Part shown: positions 1-8,239 of the stretch, piece by piece | Layout: every line of letters begins with the position of its first letter | Numbering within the stretch: position 1 is the first letter of the stretch | NCBI RefSeq assembly: GCF_014855515.1 | Contig: NZ_JACYFK010000003.1 | Span: forward strand, 599,302 to 663,301 | Length of the DNA: 64,000 bases | Source: Euzebyella marina | GTDB taxonomy: Bacteria; Bacteroidota; Bacteroidia; Flavobacteriales; Flavobacteriaceae | Direction of reading: 5' to 3' | Position numbers and translations under genes: made by a program | The notes under the pieces: model-generated | What the model was told of the DNA's origin: nothing | Seen by the model: only the letters and a program-made list of their open reading frames with translations | Database searches by the model: none

Positions 1-1
1 C

Positions 2-340
2 GTGTATCCCGTTATAACTTTCACCCAATCTACAAAGCATTCAGGTTCTCAAAAAGCACTTTTACAAGGCAATGAAACCGAAGAATTGTTGCAGCGTTTC
101 TCGAACGAATCCCAAGTAACACCGGAAACGCCACCTACATTATTGGTTCATGCAACTGATGATACGGCTGTACCGGTTGAAAATAGTCTATTGTTTTTTC
201 AGGCTCTTAAAGATAAAGGAGTTTCTGCCACAATGCATATCTACCCCAAGGGCGGACATGGGTTTTCCCTTGCACGAAATGATGAGCACTTACGTGACTG
301 GACAGAGCGCATGTTCGAATGGATGAGCTCTTTAGATTAA
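2..340 (+). CDS. Alpha/beta hydrolase (esterase/prolyl-oligopeptidase-like), C-terminal part
   Basis: This is the C-terminal end of a gene that begins before the window. The visible 112 residues include the sequence TLLVHATDDTAVPVENSLLF, which fits the acid-residue strand of the alpha/beta hydrolase fold, and a catalytic-His-type motif, KGGHGFSL, near the end. Both fit the BD-FAE/dienelactone-hydrolase type of secreted or periplasmic esterase common in Bacteroidetes. The serine nucleophile lies outside the window, so the substrate cannot be named. The gene converges with the aldo/keto reductase, with only 7 bp between the stop codons and no clear terminator. Confidence 0.8.
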   Translation: MYPVITFTQSTKHSGSQKALLQGNETEELLQRFSNESQVTPETPPTLLVHATDDTAVPVENSLLFFQALKDKGVSATMHIYPKGGHGFSLARNDEHLRDWTERMFEWMSSLD

Positions 341-347
341 GCTCTAA

Positions 348-1271
348 TTATAGATTTGAAAGGGTTACTAGCATTTTTTTACGCTCCTTTTCATTAGGAA
401 GCCTACCGAAACCGGCACCCATATTGTCAATGACGTGATGAGGTTTTGAAGTGCCCGGTATGGCACATGTAACTGCTTCGTTTCCCAATATATACTTAAG
501 AAAAAACTGCGCCCAAGAATAGATATCAAGCTCTTTGGCCCATGTAGGTAATTCTTTTCCCTTAACAGACCTAAAGAGAGACCCTCCGGCAAAAGGTCTA
601 TTGATTATAACCGCAGTACCATTGTCTTGAGCTGTTTTTAGCAAGAATTGCTCAGCTCTTCTTTCAGCCATTGAGAAATTGAATTGCGCGAAGTCAGGTT
701 TTTCTTTTTTTATAATTTCAGCCAATTTTGAATGTGCAGAGTCACTATAGTGTGTTATACCCCAATAAGTAATAGATCCACTTTCTTTCATGTTTTTAAG
801 CGTCGATAGATGCGTTCGCCAATCCACTAAATTGTGTATTTGGAGTAAGTCCATTGATTTTCTTCCCATTCTTTGCATCGAGCTGTTTATTTGTTCCATT
901 CCAGCTTTCCGGCCGGTAGTCCAGACTTTAGTGGCATAAAAGAAAGATTCCTGAAAATCTAATTTTGAGGTCAAGTCTCCGACTACTTCTTCGGAACTAC
1001 CGTACATGGGAGAACTATCAATAACCTGCCCGCCCTTGTTGTGCATTTCCTTAAGTACGGTAGCAAGTTGTTCTCTAAGTTCTACATCTGCGCCAGCATC
1101 AAAAGACTGCCATGTACCTAGGCCAACTATCGGTAAGGTTTTGCTTGAAGAAGGAATTTTTCTTTCAATCATCTTTTCGTTTTTGTTAAAAGCCAAATGG
1201 GGAAAGGCGCTCATGGCCGCACCGCCCGTAAAAAGAATTTTTGAAACTTCCCTTCTAGAATAGAATTTCAT
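348..1271 (-). CDS. Aldo/keto reductase with a Tat-like N-terminus
   Basis: This is a 307-residue member of the aldo/keto reductase family, which reduces carbonyls with NADPH in a TIM barrel. The active-site tetrad is visible: Asp in DSSPMYG, Tyr in the same MYGSSE segment, Lys in YATKVW, and His in LLQIHNL. The N-terminus (residues 4-27) has an RR followed by a hydrophobic stretch, SRREVSKILFTGGAA, like a Tat signal, so export to the periplasm is plausible. The ATG at 1271 is the only start that keeps this segment. The gene belongs to the chromosomal flank left of the tRNA and looks intact. The substrate is unknown. Confidence 0.85.
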   Translation of the reverse strand: MKFYSRREVSKILFTGGAAMSAFPHLAFNKNEKMIERKIPSSSKTLPIVGLGTWQSFDAGADVELREQLATVLKEMHNKGGQVIDSSPMYGSSEEVVGDLTSKLDFQESFFYATKVWTTGRKAGMEQINSSMQRMGRKSMDLLQIHNLVDWRTHLSTLKNMKESGSITYWGITHYSDSAHSKLAEIIKKEKPDFAQFNFSMAERRAEQFLLKTAQDNGTAVIINRPFAGGSLFRSVKGKELPTWAKELDIYSWAQFFLKYILGNEAVTCAIPGTSKPHHVIDNMGAGFGRLPNEKERKKMLVTLSNL

Positions 1272-1366
1272 AAGAAATGCTTTTGCGTAAAATGTTTTCC
1301 ATCAATAAGTTAAATTAATTTTTCTGAAAAGACGTTTTCAAATAGCAATAACCAGATAATTAAGCC

Positions 1367-1395
1367 TTGAATTGTGGCAAAGTTTTATATTTTTG
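1367..1395 (+). promoter_or_regulatory. Putative promoter of tRNA-Pro
   Basis: A TTG at 1367-1369 and TATTTTTG at 1388-1395 match the Bacteroidetes -33/-7 pattern (TTG, about 18 nt, TAnnTTTG). The tRNA begins 35 nt after the -7 element. Identified by eye only. Confidence 0.45.
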
Positions 1396-1430
1396 CAATC
1401 CTATTTTCACACCTCGAGTGGAATGGGTTT

Positions 1431-1504
1431 CGGGATGTAGCGCAGTCAGGTAGCGTACACGCATGGGGTGCGTGTGGTCGCTGGTTCGAATCCAGTCATC
1501 CCGA
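1431..1504 (+). tRNA. tRNA-Pro (anticodon GGG)
   Basis: A 74-nt cloverleaf can be drawn. The acceptor stem is CGGGATG (1431-1437) paired with CATCCCG (1497-1503) and discriminator A. The anticodon stem CACGC/GCGTG carries the loop ATGGGGT, giving anticodon GGG. The T-arm is GCTGG TTCGAAT CCAGT. CCA is not encoded. The 3' end is the attachment site of the integrated element that follows: its last 12 nt plus one base recur at 21621-21633. The gene is intact, so integration preserved it. Confidence 0.93.
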
Positions 1505-1505
1505 C
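1493..1505 (+). other. Attachment site, tRNA-proximal copy (attL)
   Basis: The 13-bp sequence CAGTCATCCCGAC covers the 3' end of tRNA-Pro and recurs exactly at 21621-21633 in the same orientation. An integrase gene begins about 225 bp downstream. This is the layout of a tRNA-targeting element after integration. Cleavage positions are inferred. Confidence 0.7.
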
Positions 1506-1525
1506 TTAACCTTTTCAAGTAAAAT

Positions 1526-1567
1526 CAAAACACTGTTAATCTTATGATTTTCAGTGTTTTGTGTTTT
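1526..1567 (+). terminator. Rho-independent-type terminator after tRNA-Pro
   Basis: CAAAACACTG (1526-1535) pairs with CAGTGTTTTG (1552-1561) around a 16-nt loop and is followed by GTTTTT. It is correctly placed to end the tRNA transcript, and it lies inside the integrated element. Confidence 0.65.
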
Positions 1568-1730
1568 TAGGCATATCGTTTGAATTCATTTAAAACCACC
1601 TAAAATCATATCAAGCGTGTTCCCATCGGGAGCAAACACTTACATTTCTTATTGTAACTTTAAATGACTTTTAGAACCATTTTTCTTGTGTTTTGACTTT
1701 CACAGTATTCACACTCTAAAAGGTTGCAAC

Positions 1731-2954
1731 ATGCAGAAAAACAATCGTTTAACAATCAATTTCTTTACTAGAAAGCACAAGGTTCAATCCGAGAACCTAA
1801 TTGTCTATTGTAGGATCACCATCGACGGTGAGCGCACCGATTTCAGCATAAATCGGGAGATAAAAGCCAATTTATGGGATAATAATCGTAAAAGGGGCAA
1901 GGGTTTTTCCAGTTATGTGATTTCCCTGAACAAGTACCTAGATCAAATTTATACAGGACTACATGAGGCCCATAGATTGATGATGGCAGAAGAAAAAGTA
2001 ATCACTCCACTATCTATCAAAGCAAGATTTTTTGGGGAAGATGAGGGCGGAAAAACATTGAAACAATTGATTGCCTATCACAATGGAACCATGCACACTT
2101 CATTGCGCCCCGGAACCAGAAAGAATTACCACATCACAGAAAGATGCGTGAGCCTATTTTTAAAAGAGGAATATGGGGTTGAGGACATAAAGCTCAAAAA
2201 ATTGAACTACCGTTTTATATTGGACTTTGAGCAGTACCTAAGAAAGTACAGGCCATCTACACGAACCAAATGCACCAATAACGGGGCCATGAAACATATG
2301 GAACGGCTTAAAAAAATGTCGAGGTTGGCCGTTCGGTTGGATTGGATAGCAAAAGACCCTTTTGAAAACTATAAACTACGTTTTGAAAAAACCGAACGGG
2401 AATATTTGACAAAACGGGAATTGAGGTTGATTGAAGAATCCACTTTCACAAGGGAAGGGGTTGAGAAATGCAAAGATGTGTTTCTCTTCTCGTGCTATAC
2501 TGGCCTATCCTATATTGATGTCAAGGCATTGACCCCAGAACATCTACTTAAAGGAATAGATGGCAATAAATGGCTATTCACCAAAAGGATAAAGACGGAC
2601 GAAAAACTTAAAATCCCCTTACTTCCACAGGCAATGGAGATCATTAAGAAATATGAAGACTCGCCTGAAAGAAAAGTGATGAAAGTCCTACTACCTGTTT
2701 ACAGCAATCAAAAGGTCAATTATTACCTAAAGGAAATCTGTAAAGCCTGTAGGATTTACAAGAAAGTGACATTCCATACTGCAAGGCACACTTTTGCAAC
2801 AACGGTAACCTTGTCCAATGGAGTGCCTTTAGAAACCGTCTCAAAGATGTTGGGGCATACTAAACTAACCACCACCCAAATTTATGCAAGGGTCTTGGAA
2901 AAAAAAGTTGGCGAAGATATGAGGATATTGGTTAAAAAAATGGAAGGCAAGTAA
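1731..2954 (+). CDS. IntDOT-like tyrosine recombinase (integrase of element 1)
   Basis: This site-specific integrase inserts and excises the element at the tRNA-Pro 3' end. It has an N-terminal arm-binding region, a SAM-like core-binding region near residues 100-200, and a C-terminal catalytic domain with HTARHTF (His, Arg), LGHTKLTTTQ and the nucleophile in IYARV. The position of the first catalytic arginine reads TGLSYIDV, with Ser in place of Arg. That is known for the Bacteroidetes IntDOT group. The ATG at 1731 (MQKNNRLTIN) is preferred over an upstream start at 1686, because the homologous second integrase starts at the equivalent place. The gene lies just inside the tRNA-side att site, as usual. 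Confidence 0.9.
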   Translation: MQKNNRLTINFFTRKHKVQSENLIVYCRITIDGERTDFSINREIKANLWDNNRKRGKGFSSYVISLNKYLDQIYTGLHEAHRLMMAEEKVITPLSIKARFFGEDEGGKTLKQLIAYHNGTMHTSLRPGTRKNYHITERCVSLFLKEEYGVEDIKLKKLNYRFILDFEQYLRKYRPSTRTKCTNNGAMKHMERLKKMSRLAVRLDWIAKDPFENYKLRFEKTEREYLTKRELRLIEESTFTREGVEKCKDVFLFSCYTGLSYIDVKALTPEHLLKGIDGNKWLFTKRIKTDEKLKIPLLPQAMEIIKKYEDSPERKVMKVLLPVYSNQKVNYYLKEICKACRIYKKVTFHTARHTFATTVTLSNGVPLETVSKMLGHTKLTTTQIYARVLEKKVGEDMRILVKKMEGK

Positions 2955-3101
2955 AGCTCTCCAGTAAGAATTAATCAAATTCATCGATTTTATTCGATTT
3001 TAGGAGTATATAGATGTATTTTATATTCATATAACCTAGTTAGCTACTATTTCTTACTTCATTTTAAATTCAATCAAATTATTGATGTTTTTTTAAAAAT
3101 G

Positions 3102-3129
3102 AATGAATATTCATTTTTTTATATCTTTG
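3102..3129 (+). promoter_or_regulatory. tetR operon promoter with a palindromic operator
   Basis: A 14-bp perfect palindrome, AATGAATATTCATT (3102-3115), ends 6 bp before a consensus -7 element, TATCTTTG (3122-3129). The ATG follows 19 bp later. An operator in this position would let the TetR protein repress its own operon. Confidence 0.6.
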
Positions 3130-3148
3130 TACCCTAAAACAAAACATC

Positions 3149-3727
3149 ATGACTAAACTTCAAAAAAGTATAGATAAACGAAACGCTCTTATAAAAGCAA
3201 CCATCGAATTAGTAAATAACAATGGTTTCCATGCCACTCCTATGAGTAAAATTGCAAAAATGGCAAATGTCTCACCTGCAACTATCTATTTATATTTTGA
3301 AAATAAACAAGACTTGGTTAATCAAACGTATTTAGAAGTAAAAACGAAATACACAGATTTTGTTTTTAATACCTATGATGAGAATACATCAATTAAAACA
3401 GGCTTCGAACTCATCTGGAAACGAATTGCGGAATTTAATATTAATGAATGTGAATATTCATTTTTTTTAACCCAATGTAATAACACGCCAATAATTGATG
3501 AGCCTAGTAGACAAGAAGGTATAAAACACCTACAACCTCTACTCGATCTATGGAAACGAGGAAAGGATGAAGGAGTTATTAAGCCCATTTCAGATTATAT
3601 ATTATATGCCTATTCGATAAATCCCATATCAAGTTTAATGATGGCACAAAAACTAGGTCAATTTCAATTGACCAAAGCAAATACCGAAGAAGCATTTCTA
3701 ACAGCTTGGGACAGCATAAAACTCTAA
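3149..3727 (+). CDS. TetR/AcrR-family transcriptional regulator
   Basis: This 192-residue repressor has the N-terminal TetR helix-turn-helix at about residues 20-65, with the typical segment MSKIAKMANVSPATIYLYF. The C-terminal ligand domain is unspecific. It is the first gene of a co-directional run (3149-8082) coding for oxidoreductases and a glyoxalase-like protein. It probably senses an electrophile or aldehyde and controls these genes through the palindrome at 3102-3115. The next ATG is only 2 nt after its stop codon, so co-transcription is very likely. Confidence 0.88.
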   Translation: MTKLQKSIDKRNALIKATIELVNNNGFHATPMSKIAKMANVSPATIYLYFENKQDLVNQTYLEVKTKYTDFVFNTYDENTSIKTGFELIWKRIAEFNINECEYSFFLTQCNNTPIIDEPSRQEGIKHLQPLLDLWKRGKDEGVIKPISDYILYAYSINPISSLMMAQKLGQFQLTKANTEEAFLTAWDSIKL

Positions 3728-3729
3728 AA

Positions 3730-4404
3730 ATGAAAAAAACAGCAATTATATTAGGTGCGACTGGTTTAACAGGTTCTATACTTTTAGAAAAACTACTAAA
3801 TGATGATAGGTATAAAACAATCAAATTGTTTTCCAGAAAAGAAATTGATGGGCTGCCCTCAAAAGTAAAACAGTTTGTTGGAGATATTTTAGAGTTAGAT
3901 AACTTCAAGAAGGATTTCACTGCAGATGAAGTATTCTGTTGCATTGGTACAACAGCCAAGAAAACACCAGACAAACAACTATACAAAAAGATAGATTTTG
4001 GAATTCCGGTTACTGCCGCAAAACTTGCAAAGGCAAATGGAATGCCTGTGTTTTTAGTCATTTCTTCATTAGGCGCAAATGCAAAAAGCTCTATTTTTTA
4101 TAGCCAAACAAAAGGTGAAATGGAACAAGCTGTTCTTTCAGAAAAAATTGAAAAGACACACATTTTACAGCCTTCTATTATTGGTGGTGACAGACAAGAG
4201 AAACGTATTGGAGAAAAAATAGGGTTGGTTTTAATTAAACTTCTACAACCTTTATTCTTCGGGAAATTAAAGAAGTATAGAATTACAGAAGCTGAAGATA
4301 TTGCACAAGCTATGATCAACTTGGCAAATTCAAATTCAACAAAAACAATAATTACATCTGCTAGTATCAACTTACTTGCAAAAGGAAAACCTACTCAAAA
4401 ATAA
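3730..4404 (+). CDS. NAD(P)-binding Rossmann oxidoreductase (atypical SDR/NmrA-like)
   Basis: The 224-residue protein begins with a nucleotide-binding glycine motif, ILGATGLTGS, followed by features of atypical short-chain dehydrogenases (CCIGTTAKKT, VISSLGANAKSS, YSQTKGEME with Tyr and Lys, ILQPSIIGG). Such proteins act as NAD(P)H-dependent oxidoreductases or redox sensors. The start at 3730 is chosen because the Rossmann strand begins at once and the gap to the tetR stop is 2 nt. The function is probably reductive detoxification. The substrate is unknown. Confidence 0.8.
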   Translation: MKKTAIILGATGLTGSILLEKLLNDDRYKTIKLFSRKEIDGLPSKVKQFVGDILELDNFKKDFTADEVFCCIGTTAKKTPDKQLYKKIDFGIPVTAAKLAKANGMPVFLVISSLGANAKSSIFYSQTKGEMEQAVLSEKIEKTHILQPSIIGGDRQEKRIGEKIGLVLIKLLQPLFFGKLKKYRITEAEDIAQAMINLANSNSTKTIITSASINLLAKGKPTQK

Positions 4405-4410
4405 AACCTT

Positions 4411-4857
4411 ATGGAAAAAAATTTTAATAAAACAAGTACCATTCAAAACATATTGAGAATCTTGTTAGGTGTTTTTATGCTCTATGCAGGAATAGGACAT
4501 CTAACGTTCCTTAGGACAGAATTTCAGGCACAAGTTCCCACTTGGATCACAACAGATGAAGCGTTTATGGATTTTATAGTGTTAGCATCTGGTGTGGTAG
4601 AAATTATTTTTGGTTTACTAATGATTTTGGGAGGTAGATTAAAAATCAAAACAGGTATTTCATTAGCAATATTCTACATTCTTATTTTTCCTGGAAATAT
4701 TAATCAATATGTAAATGAAATTGATTCTTTTGGCTTAAATACGGATAGGCAAAGGTTAATAAGATTGATTTTTCAACCCGTTTTAATTGTCTGGGCTTTG
4801 TGGTCAACAGGAGCACTTAAATATTTAATATCAAAGAAAAAAAATAGCAATAAATAA
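4411..4857 (+). CDS. DoxX-like membrane protein
   Basis: The 148-residue protein has about four hydrophobic segments (near residues 12-32, 50-70, 78-96 and 115-135). The first reads ILRILLGVFMLYAGIGHLTF, typical of the DoxX/DoxD-like family of small quinone-associated membrane proteins. It sits between two oxidoreductase genes with 6- and 12-nt gaps, so it is part of the operon. It may link cytosolic redox enzymes to the membrane. That role is inferred from family context. Confidence 0.72.
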   Translation: MEKNFNKTSTIQNILRILLGVFMLYAGIGHLTFLRTEFQAQVPTWITTDEAFMDFIVLASGVVEIIFGLLMILGGRLKIKTGISLAIFYILIFPGNINQYVNEIDSFGLNTDRQRLIRLIFQPVLIVWALWSTGALKYLISKKKNSNK

Positions 4858-4869
4858 AAAATTAAAAAA

Positions 4870-5502
4870 ATGGAATTATTAGACAAATTAAACTGGAGAT
4901 ATGCTGCAAAAGCAATGAATGGCAAAAAAGTATCTCAAGATAAAATTGACAATATTATCGAAGCAGCTCGTTTAGCTCCTACATCAAGTGGTCTACAACC
5001 TTTTGAAATAATTGTAGTTAAAAATCAAAAAATTAAAGAACAAATTAGACCAATAGCTTGGAATCAATCTGTAATAACCGACTGCTCTCACCTGCTCGTT
5101 TTTGCTGCTTGGGACACCTATACAGAAGATAGAATTAACTATATGTTCGATTTAACAAACGAGATTAGAGGATTTAAAAACGAAGGTTGGGAAAACTACC
5201 GACAAAAGTTATTACAAATGTATCCGCAACAAGATGCAGAAGTAAACTTTAATCATGCTGCCAGACAAGCATACATTGCATTTTCACAAGCTATTACAGC
5301 TGCTGCCTACGAAGGCGTAGATGCAACACCTTTAGAAGGTTTTGACGCTGATAAGTTAGATGAAATATTAGACTTAAGAGCGAAAGGTTTGCGTAGTGCA
5401 GTAATGCTACCCATTGGTTACAGAGATGCCGATAGCGATTGGTTGGTAAATCTTGTAAAGGTTAGAAAAAGCACAGAAGATTTAGTAACAGTAATTGAAT
5501 AA
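4870..5502 (+). CDS. Nitroreductase-family NAD(P)H oxidoreductase
   Basis: The 210-residue flavoprotein has the family's N-terminal signature: NWRYAAKAMNGKKVS, then IIEAARLAPTSSGLQPFEII, which binds FMN phosphate. A C-terminal segment, LRSAVMLPIGYRD, also fits. Members transfer two electrons from NAD(P)H to quinones, nitro compounds or activated alkenes, usually as dimers. The length is normal for the family. Its place beside an iron-dependent alcohol dehydrogenase and a DJ-1-like protein supports a role in electrophile detoxification. Confidence 0.88.
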   Translation: MELLDKLNWRYAAKAMNGKKVSQDKIDNIIEAARLAPTSSGLQPFEIIVVKNQKIKEQIRPIAWNQSVITDCSHLLVFAAWDTYTEDRINYMFDLTNEIRGFKNEGWENYRQKLLQMYPQQDAEVNFNHAARQAYIAFSQAITAAAYEGVDATPLEGFDADKLDEILDLRAKGLRSAVMLPIGYRDADSDWLVNLVKVRKSTEDLVTVIE

Positions 5503-5533
5503 TCAATATACTATAAAAAATTAATAAAAGAAG

Positions 5534-6694
5534 ATGAACAATTTTGAATTTAAAAACCCAACCAAAATTATTTTTGGAAAGGACACAATAGAGAAACTAA
5601 AAGAAGAAATTCCTACAGATGCTAAAGTATTATTACTTTATGGTGGAGGTAGTATTAAAAAGAATGGCATATACGACCAAGTAAAAACGGCATTAGCAAA
5701 TGTTGATATAACTGAGTTTGGAGGTATTCCTGCAAATCCAGAATATGAAACATTAATGGAGGCTTTAAAAGTAATTAAAGCCAAAAATATCACCTATTTA
5801 TTAGCTGTTGGTGGTGGTTCTGTAATTGATGGAACTAAATTTTTATCTGCAGCGGCAATATACGATGGAGACACGCCTTGGGATATTTTAACTAAAAACA
5901 TTAGAACCGAAAAAGGAATGCCTTTTGGAACTGTTCTAACATTGCCAGCAACAGGCTCTGAAATGAATTCTGGAGCTGTAATTACACGTAAAGAAACCAA
6001 AGAAAAGCTAGCTATGGGTGGACCTGGTTTGTTTCCGCAATTTTCAATTCTAGATCCTGAAGTCGTAAAATCAATTCCGCAGCGTCAATTGGAAAATGGT
6101 TTAGCCGATGCTTTTACACATGTTTTAGAGCAATATATGACCTATTCGGTAGATGCTAAACTTCAAGATCGTTTTGCTGAAAGCATCTTACAGACTTTAG
6201 TTGAAATTGCACCAAGTGTGTTGAAAGATGACTTTGACTATAAAGCGGCTTCTAATTTTATGTGGAGTTGTACCATGGCATTAAACGGATTAATTCAAAA
6301 AGGAGTGCCTACAGATTGGGCTATTCATGCAATGGGACACGAATTAACGGCTTTATATGGTATAGATCATGCAAGAACATTAGCTATCATAACAGAAAGT
6401 CATTACACATATAATTTTGAAGCTAAAAAAGAAAAATTAGTACAATATGGTGAACGCGTATGGAATATTACAGAAGGAAGTGTTGACGATAAAGCCTATG
6501 CAGCTATCGAAAAAACAACTGAATTTTTCAAAGCTTTAGGAATCGACACTAAACTGTCTGATTACACAAACGAATACGAAGGTACAGCAGAAGAAATTCA
6601 AAAGCGTTTTACAGATCGTGGTTGGACAGGACTTGGAGAACATCAGTCATTATCACCAGAAAACGTAGAGAAAATTGTAAAAATGGCTTACTAA
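5534..6694 (+). CDS. Iron-containing alcohol dehydrogenase (YqhD/BDH type)
   Basis: This 386-residue group III alcohol dehydrogenase probably reduces aldehydes with NADPH. The cofactor loop is LLAVGGGSVIDGTKF (near residue 95). The metal ligands are visible: Asp and His in GLADAFTHVLEQY, and two His in AIHAMGHEL and GIDHARTLA. The segment PATGSEMNSGAVI is typical of YqhD-like enzymes. YqhD in E. coli responds to aldehydes and lipid peroxidation products, which fits the TetR-led operon. Length and ends are complete. Confidence 0.9.
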   Translation: MNNFEFKNPTKIIFGKDTIEKLKEEIPTDAKVLLLYGGGSIKKNGIYDQVKTALANVDITEFGGIPANPEYETLMEALKVIKAKNITYLLAVGGGSVIDGTKFLSAAAIYDGDTPWDILTKNIRTEKGMPFGTVLTLPATGSEMNSGAVITRKETKEKLAMGGPGLFPQFSILDPEVVKSIPQRQLENGLADAFTHVLEQYMTYSVDAKLQDRFAESILQTLVEIAPSVLKDDFDYKAASNFMWSCTMALNGLIQKGVPTDWAIHAMGHELTALYGIDHARTLAIITESHYTYNFEAKKEKLVQYGERVWNITEGSVDDKAYAAIEKTTEFFKALGIDTKLSDYTNEYEGTAEEIQKRFTDRGWTGLGEHQSLSPENVEKIVKMAY

Positions 6695-6702
6695 CGTTAA
6701 TT

Positions 6703-7503
6703 ATGAAACCATTAAAAATAATAGCATTACTGCTAACGGTTGTTACAGCATCAAGTTGTAAAGACACAAAAAAGGAAACACCTTCTGAAAAAGTTTCAGA
6801 AGAAAAAATTGAATTACAAAAACAAAAAGAAATGAAAATATTATTTGTATTAACATCTCACGATAAATTAGGAGATACAGGGGAAAAAACAGGATTTTGG
6901 GTTGAAGAATTTGCAAATCCGTATTACACCTTATTAGACAAAGGAGCAGTTATTACGATTGCAACACCCAAAGGAGGCGCTGCACCAATAGATCCTAGTA
7001 GTGATTCGCCAGATGCTGCAACTAAAGATACAGAACGTTTTAATAACGATGCTGAAGCAAAAGAAAGAATTGCAAACACAAAAGTATTGGCAGATATGAA
7101 TCCGGACGATTTTGATGCTGTCTTTTATCCAGGAGGACATGGTCCATTATGGGATTTAGCAAACGATCAAACATCCATTGCATTAATTGAAAAATTCAAT
7201 AGTCAAGAAAAGCCCATTGCCTTTGTATGTCATGCCCCAGCTGCACTAAAAAGTGTAAAAAATGCAGATGGCACGCCTATAGTAAGAGGTAAAAAAGTAA
7301 CAGGTTTTACAAATACTGAAGAAGAAGCAGTTGGACTAACTAATGTTGTACCATTTTTAGTAGAAGATATGTTGATAGAAAACGGAGGAATCTACTCTAA
7401 AAAAGAAGATTGGGCATCTTATGCTATTCAAGATGGAAATTTAATTACTGGTCAAAACCCAGCTTCATCAGAATTGGTAGCAGAATTATTATTAAAAAAA
7501 TAA
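6703..7503 (+). CDS. DJ-1/PfpI (Hsp31-like) lipoprotein
   Basis: The 266-residue protein starts with a lipoprotein signal whose lipobox ends at Cys19 (TASSC). It is therefore probably anchored in the cell envelope, which is unusual for this mostly cytosolic family. The rest is a class I glutamine-amidotransferase-like DJ-1/PfpI domain. The nucleophile elbow is FVCHAPAAL, and an upstream segment, TGFWVEEFANPYY, resembles Hsp31/glyoxalase III proteins. Such proteins deglycate or act on methylglyoxal. The ATG at 6703 is chosen for its signal peptide; an upstream start at 6622 would overlap the dehydrogenase gene. Confidence 0.82.
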   Translation: MKPLKIIALLLTVVTASSCKDTKKETPSEKVSEEKIELQKQKEMKILFVLTSHDKLGDTGEKTGFWVEEFANPYYTLLDKGAVITIATPKGGAAPIDPSSDSPDAATKDTERFNNDAEAKERIANTKVLADMNPDDFDAVFYPGGHGPLWDLANDQTSIALIEKFNSQEKPIAFVCHAPAALKSVKNADGTPIVRGKKVTGFTNTEEEAVGLTNVVPFLVEDMLIENGGIYSKKEDWASYAIQDGNLITGQNPASSELVAELLLKK

Positions 7504-7531
7504 ACAATATTATTGAATAGTTATTATAAAT

Positions 7532-7555
7532 AAACAGTAGCTAACAATGTATAAA
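7532..7555 (+). repeat. 24-bp direct repeat, copy 1 (upstream of VOC gene)
   Basis: A 24-nt sequence including AGTAGCTAACAATGTATAAA is repeated exactly at 8083-8106. The two copies bracket the VOC gene like a movable unit. Copy 1 lacks the hairpin that follows copy 2. Confidence 0.85.
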
Positions 7556-7572
7556 CTTGAAACGACAATTAT

Positions 7573-8082
7573 ATGAAAGAAATAAAATATCCGAAATCAT
7601 TTTCACATATTGGGATCACAGTTCCAAATATCAGGGAAGCCGTAAAATTCTATTCCGAAGTTATGGGATGGTACGTAATTATGAAACCATCTATAGTAAA
7701 AAAAGAAAGTGATACAGCAATTGGACAAATGTGCATTGATGTCTTTGGGGATAATTGGGAAGAGTTTGAAATCGCTCATATGTCAACTTCTGACGGAATT
7801 GGAATTGAGCTTTTTTCGTTCCCTCACGGAAAAAAAGAAGCACCTGAGTTTAACCCTTTTAACACAGGGCTTTTTCACTTTTGTGTTCAAGACCCAGATA
7901 TCGAAAATCTTACTAAAAAAATAGTTGAGGCTGGTGGTAAACAGAGAATGCCAATAAGAGAATATTATCCAAATGAGAAACCATATAAAATGGTATATGT
8001 AGAAGATCCATTCGGAATTGTTTTTGAAATCTACACGCATAGTTATGAATTGACATATTCTTCGGGTGCTTATTCAAAATAA
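7573..8082 (+). CDS. VOC-family (glyoxalase/bleomycin resistance-like) protein
   Basis: The 169-residue protein has the vicinal-oxygen-chelate fold with two beta-alpha-beta-beta-beta halves. The first opens with FSHIGITVPNIREAVKFYSE, whose His would bind metal. The second has LFHFCVQDPDIENL and ends with VEDPFGIVFEIYTHS, supplying the other ligands. Likely roles are lactoylglutathione-lyase-like or dioxygenase chemistry; the substrate cannot be read off. It fits the detoxification genes upstream, but the 24-bp repeats on both sides suggest it arrived separately. Confidence 0.82.
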   Translation: MKEIKYPKSFSHIGITVPNIREAVKFYSEVMGWYVIMKPSIVKKESDTAIGQMCIDVFGDNWEEFEIAHMSTSDGIGIELFSFPHGKKEAPEFNPFNTGLFHFCVQDPDIENLTKKIVEAGGKQRMPIREYYPNEKPYKMVYVEDPFGIVFEIYTHSYELTYSSGAYSK

Positions 8083-8106
8083 AAACAGTAGCTAACAATG
8101 TATAAA
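8083..8106 (+). repeat. 24-bp direct repeat, copy 2 (downstream of VOC gene)
   Basis: This is identical to 7532-7555. It begins right after the VOC stop codon and leads into the hairpin at 8104-8148. Confidence 0.85.
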
Positions 8107-8148
8107 AGCAATAGCGGTTTGGGTCTTAATTCAAACCGTTTTGCTTTT
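8104..8148 (+). repeat. Long hairpin with bulge, attC-like fold
   Basis: AAAAGCAA-TAG-CGGTTTG (8104-8121) pairs with CAAACCG-TT-TTGCTTTT. This gives a 15-bp stem with a small internal bulge. Outside it, AACAA near 8094 can pair with TTGTT near 8161. The shape recalls folded integron attC sites, but the GTTRRRY/RYYYAAC core boxes are not matched. It could also be a flavobacterial intergenic repeat or a terminator for the VOC gene. Confidence 0.5.
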
Positions 8149-8239
8149 AATTAAGTATCTTGTTATCCGAAAGTTGCTGCGTTTGAATCCGCTACTGCCC
8201 TTATACTAACCGTCAAAAAACAAGTTTTTCCTTATAATT

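Noticed and set aside
3579..4061. Reverse-strand ORF opposite the Rossmann oxidoreductase
   Set aside because: It overlaps a clear gene with a GATGLTG motif and has no recognisable features.
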